64,000 nt of DNA. Source: Myxococcales bacterium (GTDB lineage: Bacteria; Myxococcota_A; UBA796; GCA-2862545). The position numbers and the translations under genes are program-made. The notes beneath the pieces are model-generated. The model saw nothing but the letters and a program-made list of their open reading frames with translations. It ran no database searches and was not told where the DNA came from. This document shows, piece by piece, positions 55,292 to 62,849 of this stretch (positions within the stretch are counted from its first letter, which is position 1; the number at the start of each line of letters is the position of its first letter). The DNA lies in assembly GCA_019634415.1 (NCBI GenBank), contig JAHQVJ010000202.1, forward strand, positions 1-64,000, in the 5' to 3' direction.

Positions 55292-55753
55292 TCACTCCGT
55301 CGGGACCACAATCTCGCACTTCCCGAACTCCGCGGGGTCGGGGCGCTCGCAGGTGACGTCATAGGGCGGGGGGCAGGAGTCCCCCCCACACGAGCCGCGA
55401 CAGTCCCCGTTGCACGCCTCGCAGTTGTACGCCGCTGCGATCACGGACAGATCTCCCTGGTCCAGGCACGTATTGGCGGGAACCCAACATGCCCCCGAGA
55501 CGAGGGTGGAGCACATTCCGTCGAGGACCTGACAATCGTCGTCGGTCAGACAGTCCGACGCCGCCTCCCACGTCTTCTCGAAGGCGTCCTGGACGGGTTC
55601 GCATCCCGACAGCTCGAAGGTCGGGATGCCGGCGTCGCAGATGTCGCCCAGCTCGGCTGTCTGGCTGCCGTCCGTGACGGACGGGCCATCCGTCTCGCTC
55701 CCCCCGCACGCCACCACGACGGTGAACAACGACACACCCAACCAACGAACCAT
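55292..55753 (-). CDS. Small Cys-rich lipoprotein
   Basis: A 153-residue lipoprotein (MVRWLGVSLFTVVVACGGSETDG) with about 14 further Cys in the mature part (DCLTDDDCQVLDGMC, YNCEACNGDCRGSCGGDSC), suggesting several disulfides. No family is recognised. GGAGGG lies just before the ATG at 55753. It follows the small acidic membrane protein by 22 bases and the cyclase beyond it, so a three-gene transcript is likely. Its 3' end stops nine bases from thiC. Confidence 0.6.
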   Translation of the reverse strand: MVRWLGVSLFTVVVACGGSETDGPSVTDGSQTAELGDICDAGIPTFELSGCEPVQDAFEKTWEAASDCLTDDDCQVLDGMCSTLVSGACWVPANTCLDQGDLSVIAAAYNCEACNGDCRGSCGGDSCPPPYDVTCERPDPAEFGKCEIVVPTE

Positions 55754-55775
55754 GGTCCCTCCGCGCGGAAGGCCA

Positions 55776-56030
55776 CTATACCGGCTGATCCTCGCCCTCG
55801 TCGTCGTCGTCGTCGTCAAAGGGCTGTAGACCGCCCTTGGTGCGCATGAACACCTGGCTCACGGACTCACCGCCCACCCGCACGGCATCGCCCACCGTGA
55901 CCTTCTTGCCCCGACGCCGCAGCAGCACGATGCCCACGACGAGGGCCACGGCGAAGAGGAAGCCCCCGCCGCCGCAGAGCACCAAGGTCAGCAGGCTGAC
56001 CACCAACACCACAATGGTCACGACATCCAC
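55776..56030 (-). CDS. Small single-helix membrane protein with poly-Asp tail
   Basis: An 84-residue protein with two adjoining hydrophobic stretches at the N-terminus (VTIVVLVVSLLTLVLC, FLFAVALVVGIVLLRRRGKK) and a cytoplasmic tail ending in a run of six Asp (FDDDDDDEGEDQ), encoded by a GAC/GAT trinucleotide repeat at about 55797-55816. It begins five bases after the cyclase stop and is almost certainly coexpressed with it. A membrane partner or anchor of the cyclase is possible. Confidence 0.6.
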   Translation of the reverse strand: MDVVTIVVLVVSLLTLVLCGGGGFLFAVALVVGIVLLRRRGKKVTVGDAVRVGGESVSQVFMRTKGGLQPFDDDDDDEGEDQPV

Positions 56031-56035
56031 GAGCG

Positions 56036-57568
56036 CTACACCCCTTCCGGCGAGCGGACCACCACCACCGTGGTGCCTGCCACGATGCGGTCGCCCACGT
56101 TGAGATCGATCACCCGATCGGCCAGCTCCAGCTCACGCTCGCCCTGCCGCTGCAGGTAGGTCGCGCAGCGCGGATGCAGCGGCCGCAGCTGCACCACTCC
56201 GTCGCCCACCTGCACCGCTGCCTGGCGACGACCCGCCAGCGCGCGATCGAGGGTGAAGCCGTTGGCGCGCGCTCGCGCGGCCCGCTGCCCGGGGCACCAG
56301 CGCACGTTGTCCTGCCCGCGCCGATCGGGGTAGGCCAGGCCGGGATGACGCGGCTCTCGACCGAGCTCGGCGGTGGTGCCCGCGGCCACGCCGAGGCGCA
56401 TCTCGGTGTCGGCCACCATCAAGCCCGCGTAGCCGTGGTTGGTGGTCTCGAAGGTCAGCTCCCCGCTGGGCGTCTGGACGCCGTCGCCGTCGGCCAGGGT
56501 GACGGCGTCCCCGGAGGGGATGCCCCGACCGTTGACGGTGATGCCGGGCGACAGCGCGTGTAGCTGGGTGCCCTGGGGGGTGACCTCGAGCCGGAGCAGC
56601 GATCGATCCGACTGGTTCACCCAGCGACCGTCGGGGAGCAGGTCGTAGGAGTAGCTGGAGACCACCTCGTGCAGCGGCACGGCGGGCAACGCCAGGCCAC
56701 ACATCACCAGCTCCACGTCGGCCTGCAGCCCGGAGTCCAGCACGATGGTGTCGGAGCCCGACGTGCGCATCTCCTGCCGCTTGGCCTGCTCGATGGCCTC
56801 CTCGAGGGCCTCGGGCGTGCCCACGAGCAGACCCCGCCCGCTGTCGAGCCAGGCGTTGCGGTCCTCGGAGGCGAGGTTGTAGGCCTGCAGCCACAGGGCA
56901 GCAGGGTTGATCACGGGAAGGCTGTCCACCGCCTCCATGAGCGCTGGCGACCCTGGCGCGAACCCCTCGAGAAGCACCACCGGATCGGGAGGCAGCAGCG
57001 GCGGACGCACGCCGCGCCGCAGCCGCACCAGGTTGCCCTGCCGGGCCGCGCGCGCCACGGGCTCGGGCAGCCAGCACTGGTGCACGGGCACCGCGCGGAA
57101 GATCTCCTTCTCTCCGGGAATGCCGCGCAAGCGGAAGCGCCCCACCGTCTCCCAGGGGATCTCGGCGGCGTTCATGCACACCCGGGTGCCGGGGCCGAAC
57201 CAGACCTCGCCCGACGGGGTCTTCGCGAGGATGCGCGCGGCGAGGTTCACCGACTCACCGAAGGCATCTCCCTCGATCTCCTCGACGTCGCCGGTGGTCA
57301 TGGCCAGGCGAATCGACGTGTCGCCGCTGCCCACCATGCCCTGGATCTCGAGGGCCGCACGCAGCGCGTCGGTGGCGGCGTCGAAGAGCACCATGAAGGA
57401 GTCGCCCAGGTTCTTCACGATGCGCCCCCCGTGTCGCTCCACGATGGGGGTGACCAGGCCTTCGTGATCCTTCAGGATCTGGCGCAGACCTTCGCGATCC
57501 GCCCGAGCGACACGGGCGGTGTAGTTGGCGAGGTCGGTGAAGGCGACGGTGCGGGTAACGGTACCCAA
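56036..57568 (-). CDS. Class III adenylate/guanylate cyclase with C-terminal FHA-like region
   Basis: A 510-residue cytoplasmic protein. The cyclase homology domain is at the N-terminus: FTDLANYTARV (metal Asp12), KNLGDSFMVLFD (second metal Asp), GDAFGESVNLAARI (transition-state Asn) and the end pattern RLRGIPGEKEIFRA. The middle ~170 residues are unassigned. The last ~130 residues look like a beta-sandwich of FHA type. The start is TTG at 57568 with GGAGAG six bases upstream. With its two downstream small genes it forms a signalling operon. Confidence 0.85.
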   Translation of the reverse strand: MGTVTRTVAFTDLANYTARVARADREGLRQILKDHEGLVTPIVERHGGRIVKNLGDSFMVLFDAATDALRAALEIQGMVGSGDTSIRLAMTTGDVEEIEGDAFGESVNLAARILAKTPSGEVWFGPGTRVCMNAAEIPWETVGRFRLRGIPGEKEIFRAVPVHQCWLPEPVARAARQGNLVRLRRGVRPPLLPPDPVVLLEGFAPGSPALMEAVDSLPVINPAALWLQAYNLASEDRNAWLDSGRGLLVGTPEALEEAIEQAKRQEMRTSGSDTIVLDSGLQADVELVMCGLALPAVPLHEVVSSYSYDLLPDGRWVNQSDRSLLRLEVTPQGTQLHALSPGITVNGRGIPSGDAVTLADGDGVQTPSGELTFETTNHGYAGLMVADTEMRLGVAAGTTAELGREPRHPGLAYPDRRGQDNVRWCPGQRAARARANGFTLDRALAGRRQAAVQVGDGVVQLRPLHPRCATYLQRQGERELELADRVIDLNVGDRIVAGTTVVVVRSPEGV

Positions 57569-57643
57569 CGAGAACTCTCCGTGCCGCGCGGAAGACCGCT
57601 ATGGCGGCGGTAGGCTACCCCGTTGTGGGGGGGTGCGTCGACC

Positions 57644-58399
57644 ATGCCTGCTGCCTTGTCCGTCAACCTGAACAAAGTGGCCTTGCTTCGTAACAGCCGA
57701 GGTCGGAACGTGCCCGATCTGCTCGAAGCCGCCGACGCGGTCATCGCCGCGGGGGCCCACGGCATCACGCTGCATCCGCGGCTGGACCAACGACACGTGC
57801 GCTTCGACGACGTGCCGCAGATGGCGGAGCACCTGGCGAACAGCCACCCCGGGATCGAGCTGAACATCGAGTGCGAGCCCGATCCCAGCCTGCTGGCGAT
57901 GGTGGTGGAGGTTCGCCCGCACCAGTGCACCCTGGTGCCCGTCACCCCCGGCGAGGTGACCTCGGATCACGGCTGGCGTCTGCCCGACGACGCAGCCCCC
58001 CTGGGGGCCGCGGTGGGGCAGCTGAAGGCGGCGGGGATCCGCACCAGCGCCTTCGCCGACTGCGAGCCGGAACACGTCGCACGCTTCGCGGACGTGGGCG
58101 TGGATCGGGTGGAGCTGTACACGGGCCCCTACGCCTGGGCCTGGGGCACACCGCAACAAGCCACCGAGCAGCAGCGCGTGCTCGCCACGGCCGCTGCGGC
58201 CACCGCCGCCGGCCTCGGCCTCAACGCGGGCCACGATCTGGACCACCACAACCTGGTGGGCCTTCGCGATCTGGCTGAGCTGGCCGAGGTGAGCATCGGC
58301 CACGCGCTGACCTGCCGAGCGCTGGAGGTGGGGCGCGACCAGGCGGTCACGGAGCTGCTCATCGCGCTGGGCTGGCCACCCGCAGCACCCGCACCTTGA
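57644..58399 (+). CDS. pdxJ: Pyridoxine 5'-phosphate synthase
   Basis: A 251-residue enzyme of the DXP-dependent vitamin B6 pathway, condensing 1-deoxyxylulose-5-phosphate with 3-amino-2-oxopropyl phosphate. Motifs: LSVNLNKVALLRNSR, GITLHPRLDQRHVR, LNIECEPD (catalytic Glu), TLVPVTPGEVTSDHGW, LYTGPYA and NAGHDLDHHNL. The TSDHGW form marks the subfamily common in alphaproteobacteria rather than the E. coli TTEGG form. The ATG at 57644 opens the conserved core. The 3' end overlaps the convergent methyltransferase by 41 bases. Confidence 0.92.
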   Translation: MPAALSVNLNKVALLRNSRGRNVPDLLEAADAVIAAGAHGITLHPRLDQRHVRFDDVPQMAEHLANSHPGIELNIECEPDPSLLAMVVEVRPHQCTLVPVTPGEVTSDHGWRLPDDAAPLGAAVGQLKAAGIRTSAFADCEPEHVARFADVGVDRVELYTGPYAWAWGTPQQATEQQRVLATAAAATAAGLGLNAGHDLDHHNLVGLRDLAELAEVSIGHALTCRALEVGRDQAVTELLIALGWPPAAPAP

Positions 58400-59546
58400 G
58401 GTAGCGGCCCTCGGGGAACACCGTGGACGCAGGGAAGTCGGGCCCCTGCCCCGCCGCCCACAGCAGCTGCCCCGCCACCCCCGCCTTGCGCAGCCCGTCG
58501 GAGATGGCGCCGTCGAACACCTTGGGCGACAGCTCGCCCTGGTTCGACGCCACCACCAGCAGCCCTCCGTCGTCGAGCACCCGCGCGGTGGCGGCCACCA
58601 GCCGCGGCCAGTCCTTCTTCGCCGAGAACGTGGCCTTGCCGCGCGAGAAGGAGGGCGGATCCACGATGGCGCGATCGAAGCGCACCCCGCGCCGACGCAG
58701 CCGGTCCAGCGCCTTGAAGGTGTCCTCGGCCTCGAAGAGGTGCTCGTCGGTGGGCAGCTCGTTGAGCGCGAAGTTCGCCCTCGCGCGCTCGAGCACGGGT
58801 GCTGCGAGGTCCACGCTGTGGGTGTGAGCCGCCCCGTGAGCAGCGGCCGCCACCGAGAACGCAGCGGTGTAGGCGAACAGGTTGAGCACCCGCGCCCCCG
58901 CCCAGTACGGCTCCAACAAGGCGCGCACCTGCCGCATGTCGGCGTACAGCCCCACGTCGGGACCGTCGAGCACGTCCACCGCGAAGCGCAGCCCACGCTC
59001 CCGCACCACCACGGGTGCCTCGGGCGGTTCGCCGTGCAGCAGTCGGCCCGGCGGCACGGTGCGCTCGTCTCGCGGATCCGGCCGGTAGCACAGGGCGACC
59101 CCGCTCACCCCCTCCTCGTCCACCAGCCACTGGGCGAGATCGTCGAGCAGCGGCACCATCGCGTCGCTGTCGAGGGTGACCACCGCCCAGTCCGCCCACC
59201 GGTCCACGCGGATCCCGGGCAGGCCGTCGTTCTCGGCGTTCACGAGCCGGAAGCCGTCGGTGGCCTCGTCCACCACGAGCCGCCGCAGCGCGCGAGCGCG
59301 CTCGAGGGTGGCTGCGAGCCAGAGGGCGTCCAGCGGTGCGTCGGCGTGGCGGAACACGCGCGCTGCGAGGAAGCCGCGATCGGCGAGCCCGCGGCCGAGC
59401 ACCCGCCCCCGCCGATCCACGATGCTCACCTGTTCGCCGGGTCGGCCGCCTCCGCGCACCACCTCCTTCGGGTACACCCAAGGGAAGCCGCGACCGACCC
59501 ACTGCTCGGCGTAGCCGTTCACGACGAGCTCTGGAAGCCTGCCCAT
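58359..59546 (-). CDS. Class I SAM-dependent rRNA methyltransferase, RlmI-like
   Basis: A 395-residue RNA methyltransferase resembling RlmI (23S rRNA m5C1962). A PUA-type N-terminus (WVGRGFPWVYPKEVV) leads to the Rossmann core: SAM motif I VLNLFAYTAAFSVAAA, VDLAAPVLERARANFALNE, and catalytic DPPSFSRGKATFSAK. It ends YLKVRVLRVASPAR. The ATG at 59546 gives the standard family start, five bases after the upstream gene's stop. It is last in the tcdA-M14-methyltransferase minus-strand operon. Confidence 0.88.
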   Translation of the reverse strand: MGRLPELVVNGYAEQWVGRGFPWVYPKEVVRGGGRPGEQVSIVDRRGRVLGRGLADRGFLAARVFRHADAPLDALWLAATLERARALRRLVVDEATDGFRLVNAENDGLPGIRVDRWADWAVVTLDSDAMVPLLDDLAQWLVDEEGVSGVALCYRPDPRDERTVPPGRLLHGEPPEAPVVVRERGLRFAVDVLDGPDVGLYADMRQVRALLEPYWAGARVLNLFAYTAAFSVAAAAHGAAHTHSVDLAAPVLERARANFALNELPTDEHLFEAEDTFKALDRLRRRGVRFDRAIVDPPSFSRGKATFSAKKDWPRLVAATARVLDDGGLLVVASNQGELSPKVFDGAISDGLRKAGVAGQLLWAAGQGPDFPASTVFPEGRYLKVRVLRVASPAR

Positions 59547-59551
59547 CCGCG

Positions 59552-60544
59552 CTACCGTCCGCACAGCCCGAGGGTGCCCGGCACGCCGCGGGCGTCGATC
59601 CAGGCGTTCTCGCTCCACGACACCACGAGCCCGTCGGCGTCCGCGCGCACCACCTCGCGCACGGTGCCGTCCACGCCGCGCACCTCGCCCAGCGCCTCAC
59701 CTGAGCGGAAGGTGGCTCCCGGATCGCGGCTGGGCACGAACACGCCCGCGGTGCGCACCCGGGGGGCAGCCGCCCGTCGCCAGGGCCCACCCTGCAGCCG
59801 CGGAAGCGCCCCCGCTGGGGGCTGGGCCACGTTGCCCATGTGGTGCAGGATCCGCAGCACGGCCGTGACCGTGGTGCGCACCGACTCCCCGCTCACCGCT
59901 CGGCGTGGACCGACCTCGAGGGTGACTGCGGGCACCTTCCCGTGGTTCACCATCGCCCCCGCCAGCGACTGATCGAGGCGGAAGCGCAGGTACAGATCGT
60001 CGGGGTACTCCCGCAGCACCGTGAGCCCGCTGGCCTCGGCGATCCCCACCAAGCGCGTGTCCATCGCCTCGCGCTCCGGCCGCGACAGGCGGATCGAGCG
60101 GTCCACGATGGCGTAGGGGATCGCCACCGCCGAGTCGGCGTGCAGATCCACCAGCACGTCCAGGCTCCGCTGCATCAACCCACGCCATACCGTGCCCGCG
60201 ATACGCGCGGCCCCCTGACCGTCCGGATCACCAGGGAAGGCCCGGTTCAGATCGAGGCCGTCGTCGGGCTGCACCCGGCGCTGCATCATCAGCCCGCGGG
60301 GGTTCAGCGACGGCACCAGCACCACGCATCCGCAGGTCAGCTCCGCCGTCAGGATCCGGTCCAGGGCGTGCACCGCCGCGAGACCCGTCACCTCGTCGCC
60401 GTGCACGTTGGCCGTGACCGCCACGCACGGACCCGGACGGTCCGCCGTCAAGACGAGGAGCGGCAGGGCCTCGTGGCCCGTGCCCAGGGAGAGCAGATCC
60501 ACCCGTCGGGCCACCCTTCCCTTCGCCACAGGGCGACCGGTCAT
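59552..60544 (-). CDS. AstE/aspartoacylase-like M14 zinc deacylase
   Basis: A 330-residue member of the succinylglutamate desuccinylase/aspartoacylase family. The zinc and catalytic residues are in place: ANVHGDEVTGL (His, Glu ligands), LDLNRAFPGD, VDLHADS (third zinc ligand) and AVTLEVGPRR (general base Glu). A C-terminal beta domain follows (FVPSRDPGATFRSGEALGEV). It removes an acyl group from an amide of unknown nature. Its ATG overlaps the tcdA stop (ATGA), indicating coupling. Confidence 0.88.
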   Translation of the reverse strand: MTGRPVAKGRVARRVDLLSLGTGHEALPLLVLTADRPGPCVAVTANVHGDEVTGLAAVHALDRILTAELTCGCVVLVPSLNPRGLMMQRRVQPDDGLDLNRAFPGDPDGQGAARIAGTVWRGLMQRSLDVLVDLHADSAVAIPYAIVDRSIRLSRPEREAMDTRLVGIAEASGLTVLREYPDDLYLRFRLDQSLAGAMVNHGKVPAVTLEVGPRRAVSGESVRTTVTAVLRILHHMGNVAQPPAGALPRLQGGPWRRAAAPRVRTAGVFVPSRDPGATFRSGEALGEVRGVDGTVREVVRADADGLVVSWSENAWIDARGVPGTLGLCGR

Positions 60545-61338
60545 GAGCCACCCACCGTCTGGATGGGGCGACCGAGCAGGTGCTGCACCGCAACCCCTGC
60601 CATGGTGAGGCCGAAGATCGCGGGCATCCACGACACCGTGCCCTGCACCTGCATGCGCTGCTCGCAGGAGTGCTGGCTCTTCAGATCCTTGTCCGGGCAG
60701 ATGCACCGGAAGGCGGCCTCTGCGGCCTCGTCGATGTCGAGGGGGTGCTCGTCGGACCACACGCAGGTGATCCCGGTCTGCACCCCGCGCTTGCGCAGCT
60801 CCTTGCGCACGATCTTGGCGAAGGGATCGATGCGCGTGAGCGACAGGTCGCTCACCTGCACCCGCGTGGGATCCATGCGCCCTCCGGCGCCCATCGCGCT
60901 CACCACGTACTGATCTCGCTGAACGCAGGTCTGCAGCAGGTGGAGCTTGGCGGTCATGTTGTCGATACAGTCGAAGACGATGTCGTAGCCGTCGCCGAGG
61001 ATGTCGTCGGCCGTGTCGGGCCCGTAGAACACGTTCTTGGCGACGATCTCCGCCCGTGGGTTGATCGCCTGAGCGCGCTGTGCCATCAGCTCCGACTTGA
61101 ACTTGCGCACAGTCTTGCGGGTGGCGTGCAGCTGCCGGTTCACGTTGGTGATGCACACCACGTCGAAGTCCACCAGCACCACCCGGCCGATCCCCGTGCG
61201 CACGAGCGCCTCGGCGGCGTAGCTCCCCACGCCCCCGAGCCCGATGACGCAGGCACTCGACGCCGTCATCCGATCGAACCCCTCCCCACCGAGCAGCAGC
61301 TCGGAACGATGGAACGGATGCATGGGGCGAACGTCCAT
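60541..61338 (-). CDS. tcdA: tRNA threonylcarbamoyladenosine dehydratase
   Basis: A 265-residue ThiF/E1-like enzyme (TcdA/CsdL) that cyclises t6A37 in ANN-decoding tRNAs. It has PFHRSELLLGGEGFDRM, the ATP-binding Rossmann loop VIGLGGVGSYAAEALVRTGI, VDFDVVCITNVNRQ and DIVFDCIDNMTAKLHL. The DPTRVQVSDLSLTRIDPFAK segment is distinctive. The ATG at 61338 has GGAG seven bases upstream. It heads a three-gene coupled operon. Confidence 0.92.
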   Translation of the reverse strand: MDVRPMHPFHRSELLLGGEGFDRMTASSACVIGLGGVGSYAAEALVRTGIGRVVLVDFDVVCITNVNRQLHATRKTVRKFKSELMAQRAQAINPRAEIVAKNVFYGPDTADDILGDGYDIVFDCIDNMTAKLHLLQTCVQRDQYVVSAMGAGGRMDPTRVQVSDLSLTRIDPFAKIVRKELRKRGVQTGITCVWSDEHPLDIDEAAEAAFRCICPDKDLKSQHSCEQRMQVQGTVSWMPAIFGLTMAGVAVQHLLGRPIQTVGGS

Positions 61339-61407
61339 GGGGGGCTCCGAGGAAGCTCCATAGCACCAGCGACAAAGCGTGGCTCGGCGGTACCGCAGCG
61401 GGTGCGG

Positions 61408-62754
61408 TCAGCGGCGGTGCACGGTCCACGCGCTCACCACGCCGATCAGCGCTCGCGCCACGAGCTCGGGGTCGAGCTGCGAGGGCACATCGGGCAGCCC
61501 CTCCGCGATCACCCAGTCCGACGGCCGCTCCACCAGCAGCGGCCCCAGATCCACCACCTCCACCGTGGTGGCGGTGGCTCCGCGCTCGTGGGGCTCCACG
61601 AAGCGCTGGCACTCGAGCGGCAGGCCGCTCACACCGGGGGGCCACGCAACGGGATCCAGCCACTGCACCGAGAAGTAGGGCGTGAGTCGCACCACGTCGG
61701 TGTCGAAGTCGTGCTGACCGAAATGAGCCTCCATCCAGTCGCGGCAAGTGGCCCGGCCCAGCACGCCCTCTTCGTCGGCGCGGCCCATCACGGCCCCTCC
61801 CACGCTCACCACGGCCAGCAGCTGATCGCGGACCTCCGCCTGCGCCAGCAGCGCGCGCAGCAGACGCACGGTGCCCGCCTCCTCCGCCACCGCCACCAGG
61901 CGCTGCCCCGCGCTGGCTCGCTCGTGCAGTGCGGCCCCCAGAGAGGCCACGTCCCCGTCGTCGTAGGGGATCCGCACCGCAGCATCCCCCAGCACCTCCT
62001 GCAGCGACGGCAGCACCGAGGGGCCCACCTGCCGGTCGGCGCGGCCCTCCACCAGCACCCAGGTGGCGTCGGCGGCCCGAAGCGCAGCCCGCGCGAAGGC
62101 ATCGTCGGTGGCAGCCCCCCACGCCGCCAGGCTGTCCCAGGACGCACCCGGCCCCAGGGTGGTGGCCGGATCGTAGGCCTCTCCGAGATCGGCGGGATCC
62201 GCGAGACGAGCCACCGCCCCCACCTCGTCATCGAGGTACATCCAGCGAAACCGCGCGAGACCATCATCGAACCGCGCGAGCTGCTCCAGGAGCGCGACCT
62301 CCCCGTCCATCGCGAGATCGGGCATCGCCGCAGCCACCGGGTTCGACGCCTTGCGCTCGGGGAGTCGCCCCGCCGGGTGGTACGGCACCCAGCGCAGCAC
62401 GGCTTCCTCCCATGCATCGGGGCTTCCGCCGTCCGCTTCCACGCGCCCGCGCAGCAGCGTGGCGATCATCACCTTGAACCAACGCTCCCCGTCCAGCTCC
62501 GGCGGCCGGGGCCACTGCACCCAGCCCACCGCAGCAGCCAGGGCCGACGCAGTGACCACCAGCCCCACGGACACCGGATCCGTCAGGACCGGCGCCTCCG
62601 ACGACGAGAGCCCTGCGGCTTCGCCGGAACGGGAACGGGAACCGCCTCGGGCTCGGCACGACGGAGCAGACGGTCCACCTGACGGAGGAGGCCCGCCAGC
62701 CTTCGATGCGCGTCGTTCAGCCACCCCATTTGCCGGCTCCTTGCCACGGGCCAT
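61408..62754 (-). CDS. Hypothetical protein with N-terminal membrane helix
   Basis: A protein of up to 448 residues that I do not recognise. The first ~55 residues are Arg/Ser/Gly/Pro-rich and may not be translated, since the ATG at 62754 has no ribosome-binding site. GTG codons just ahead of the helix VSVGLVVTASALAAAVGWVQW are alternatives. The rest resembles an alpha/beta protein (VAVAEEAGTVRLLRALLAQA, LLAVVSVGGAVMG), possibly a degenerate hydrolase. It lies 69 bases upstream of tcdA in the same direction. Confidence 0.55.
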   Translation of the reverse strand: MARGKEPANGVAERRASKAGGPPPSGGPSAPSCRARGGSRSRSGEAAGLSSSEAPVLTDPVSVGLVVTASALAAAVGWVQWPRPPELDGERWFKVMIATLLRGRVEADGGSPDAWEEAVLRWVPYHPAGRLPERKASNPVAAAMPDLAMDGEVALLEQLARFDDGLARFRWMYLDDEVGAVARLADPADLGEAYDPATTLGPGASWDSLAAWGAATDDAFARAALRAADATWVLVEGRADRQVGPSVLPSLQEVLGDAAVRIPYDDGDVASLGAALHERASAGQRLVAVAEEAGTVRLLRALLAQAEVRDQLLAVVSVGGAVMGRADEEGVLGRATCRDWMEAHFGQHDFDTDVVRLTPYFSVQWLDPVAWPPGVSGLPLECQRFVEPHERGATATTVEVVDLGPLLVERPSDWVIAEGLPDVPSQLDPELVARALIGVVSAWTVHRR

Positions 62755-62849
62755 CGTACGGGAGACGACACCCGGTCGCCACCCACCCGATCTCTATCGG
62801 CTCCGATCCGCCATTCACGCACACCGTGACGATCCGTGGCCGCACCCGA

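Noticed and set aside
57960..58010. PdxJ missing the E. coli-type LVPEKR motif, suggesting loss of function
   Set aside because: The LVPxxPxxxTSDHGW form is the normal variant of another PdxJ subfamily.
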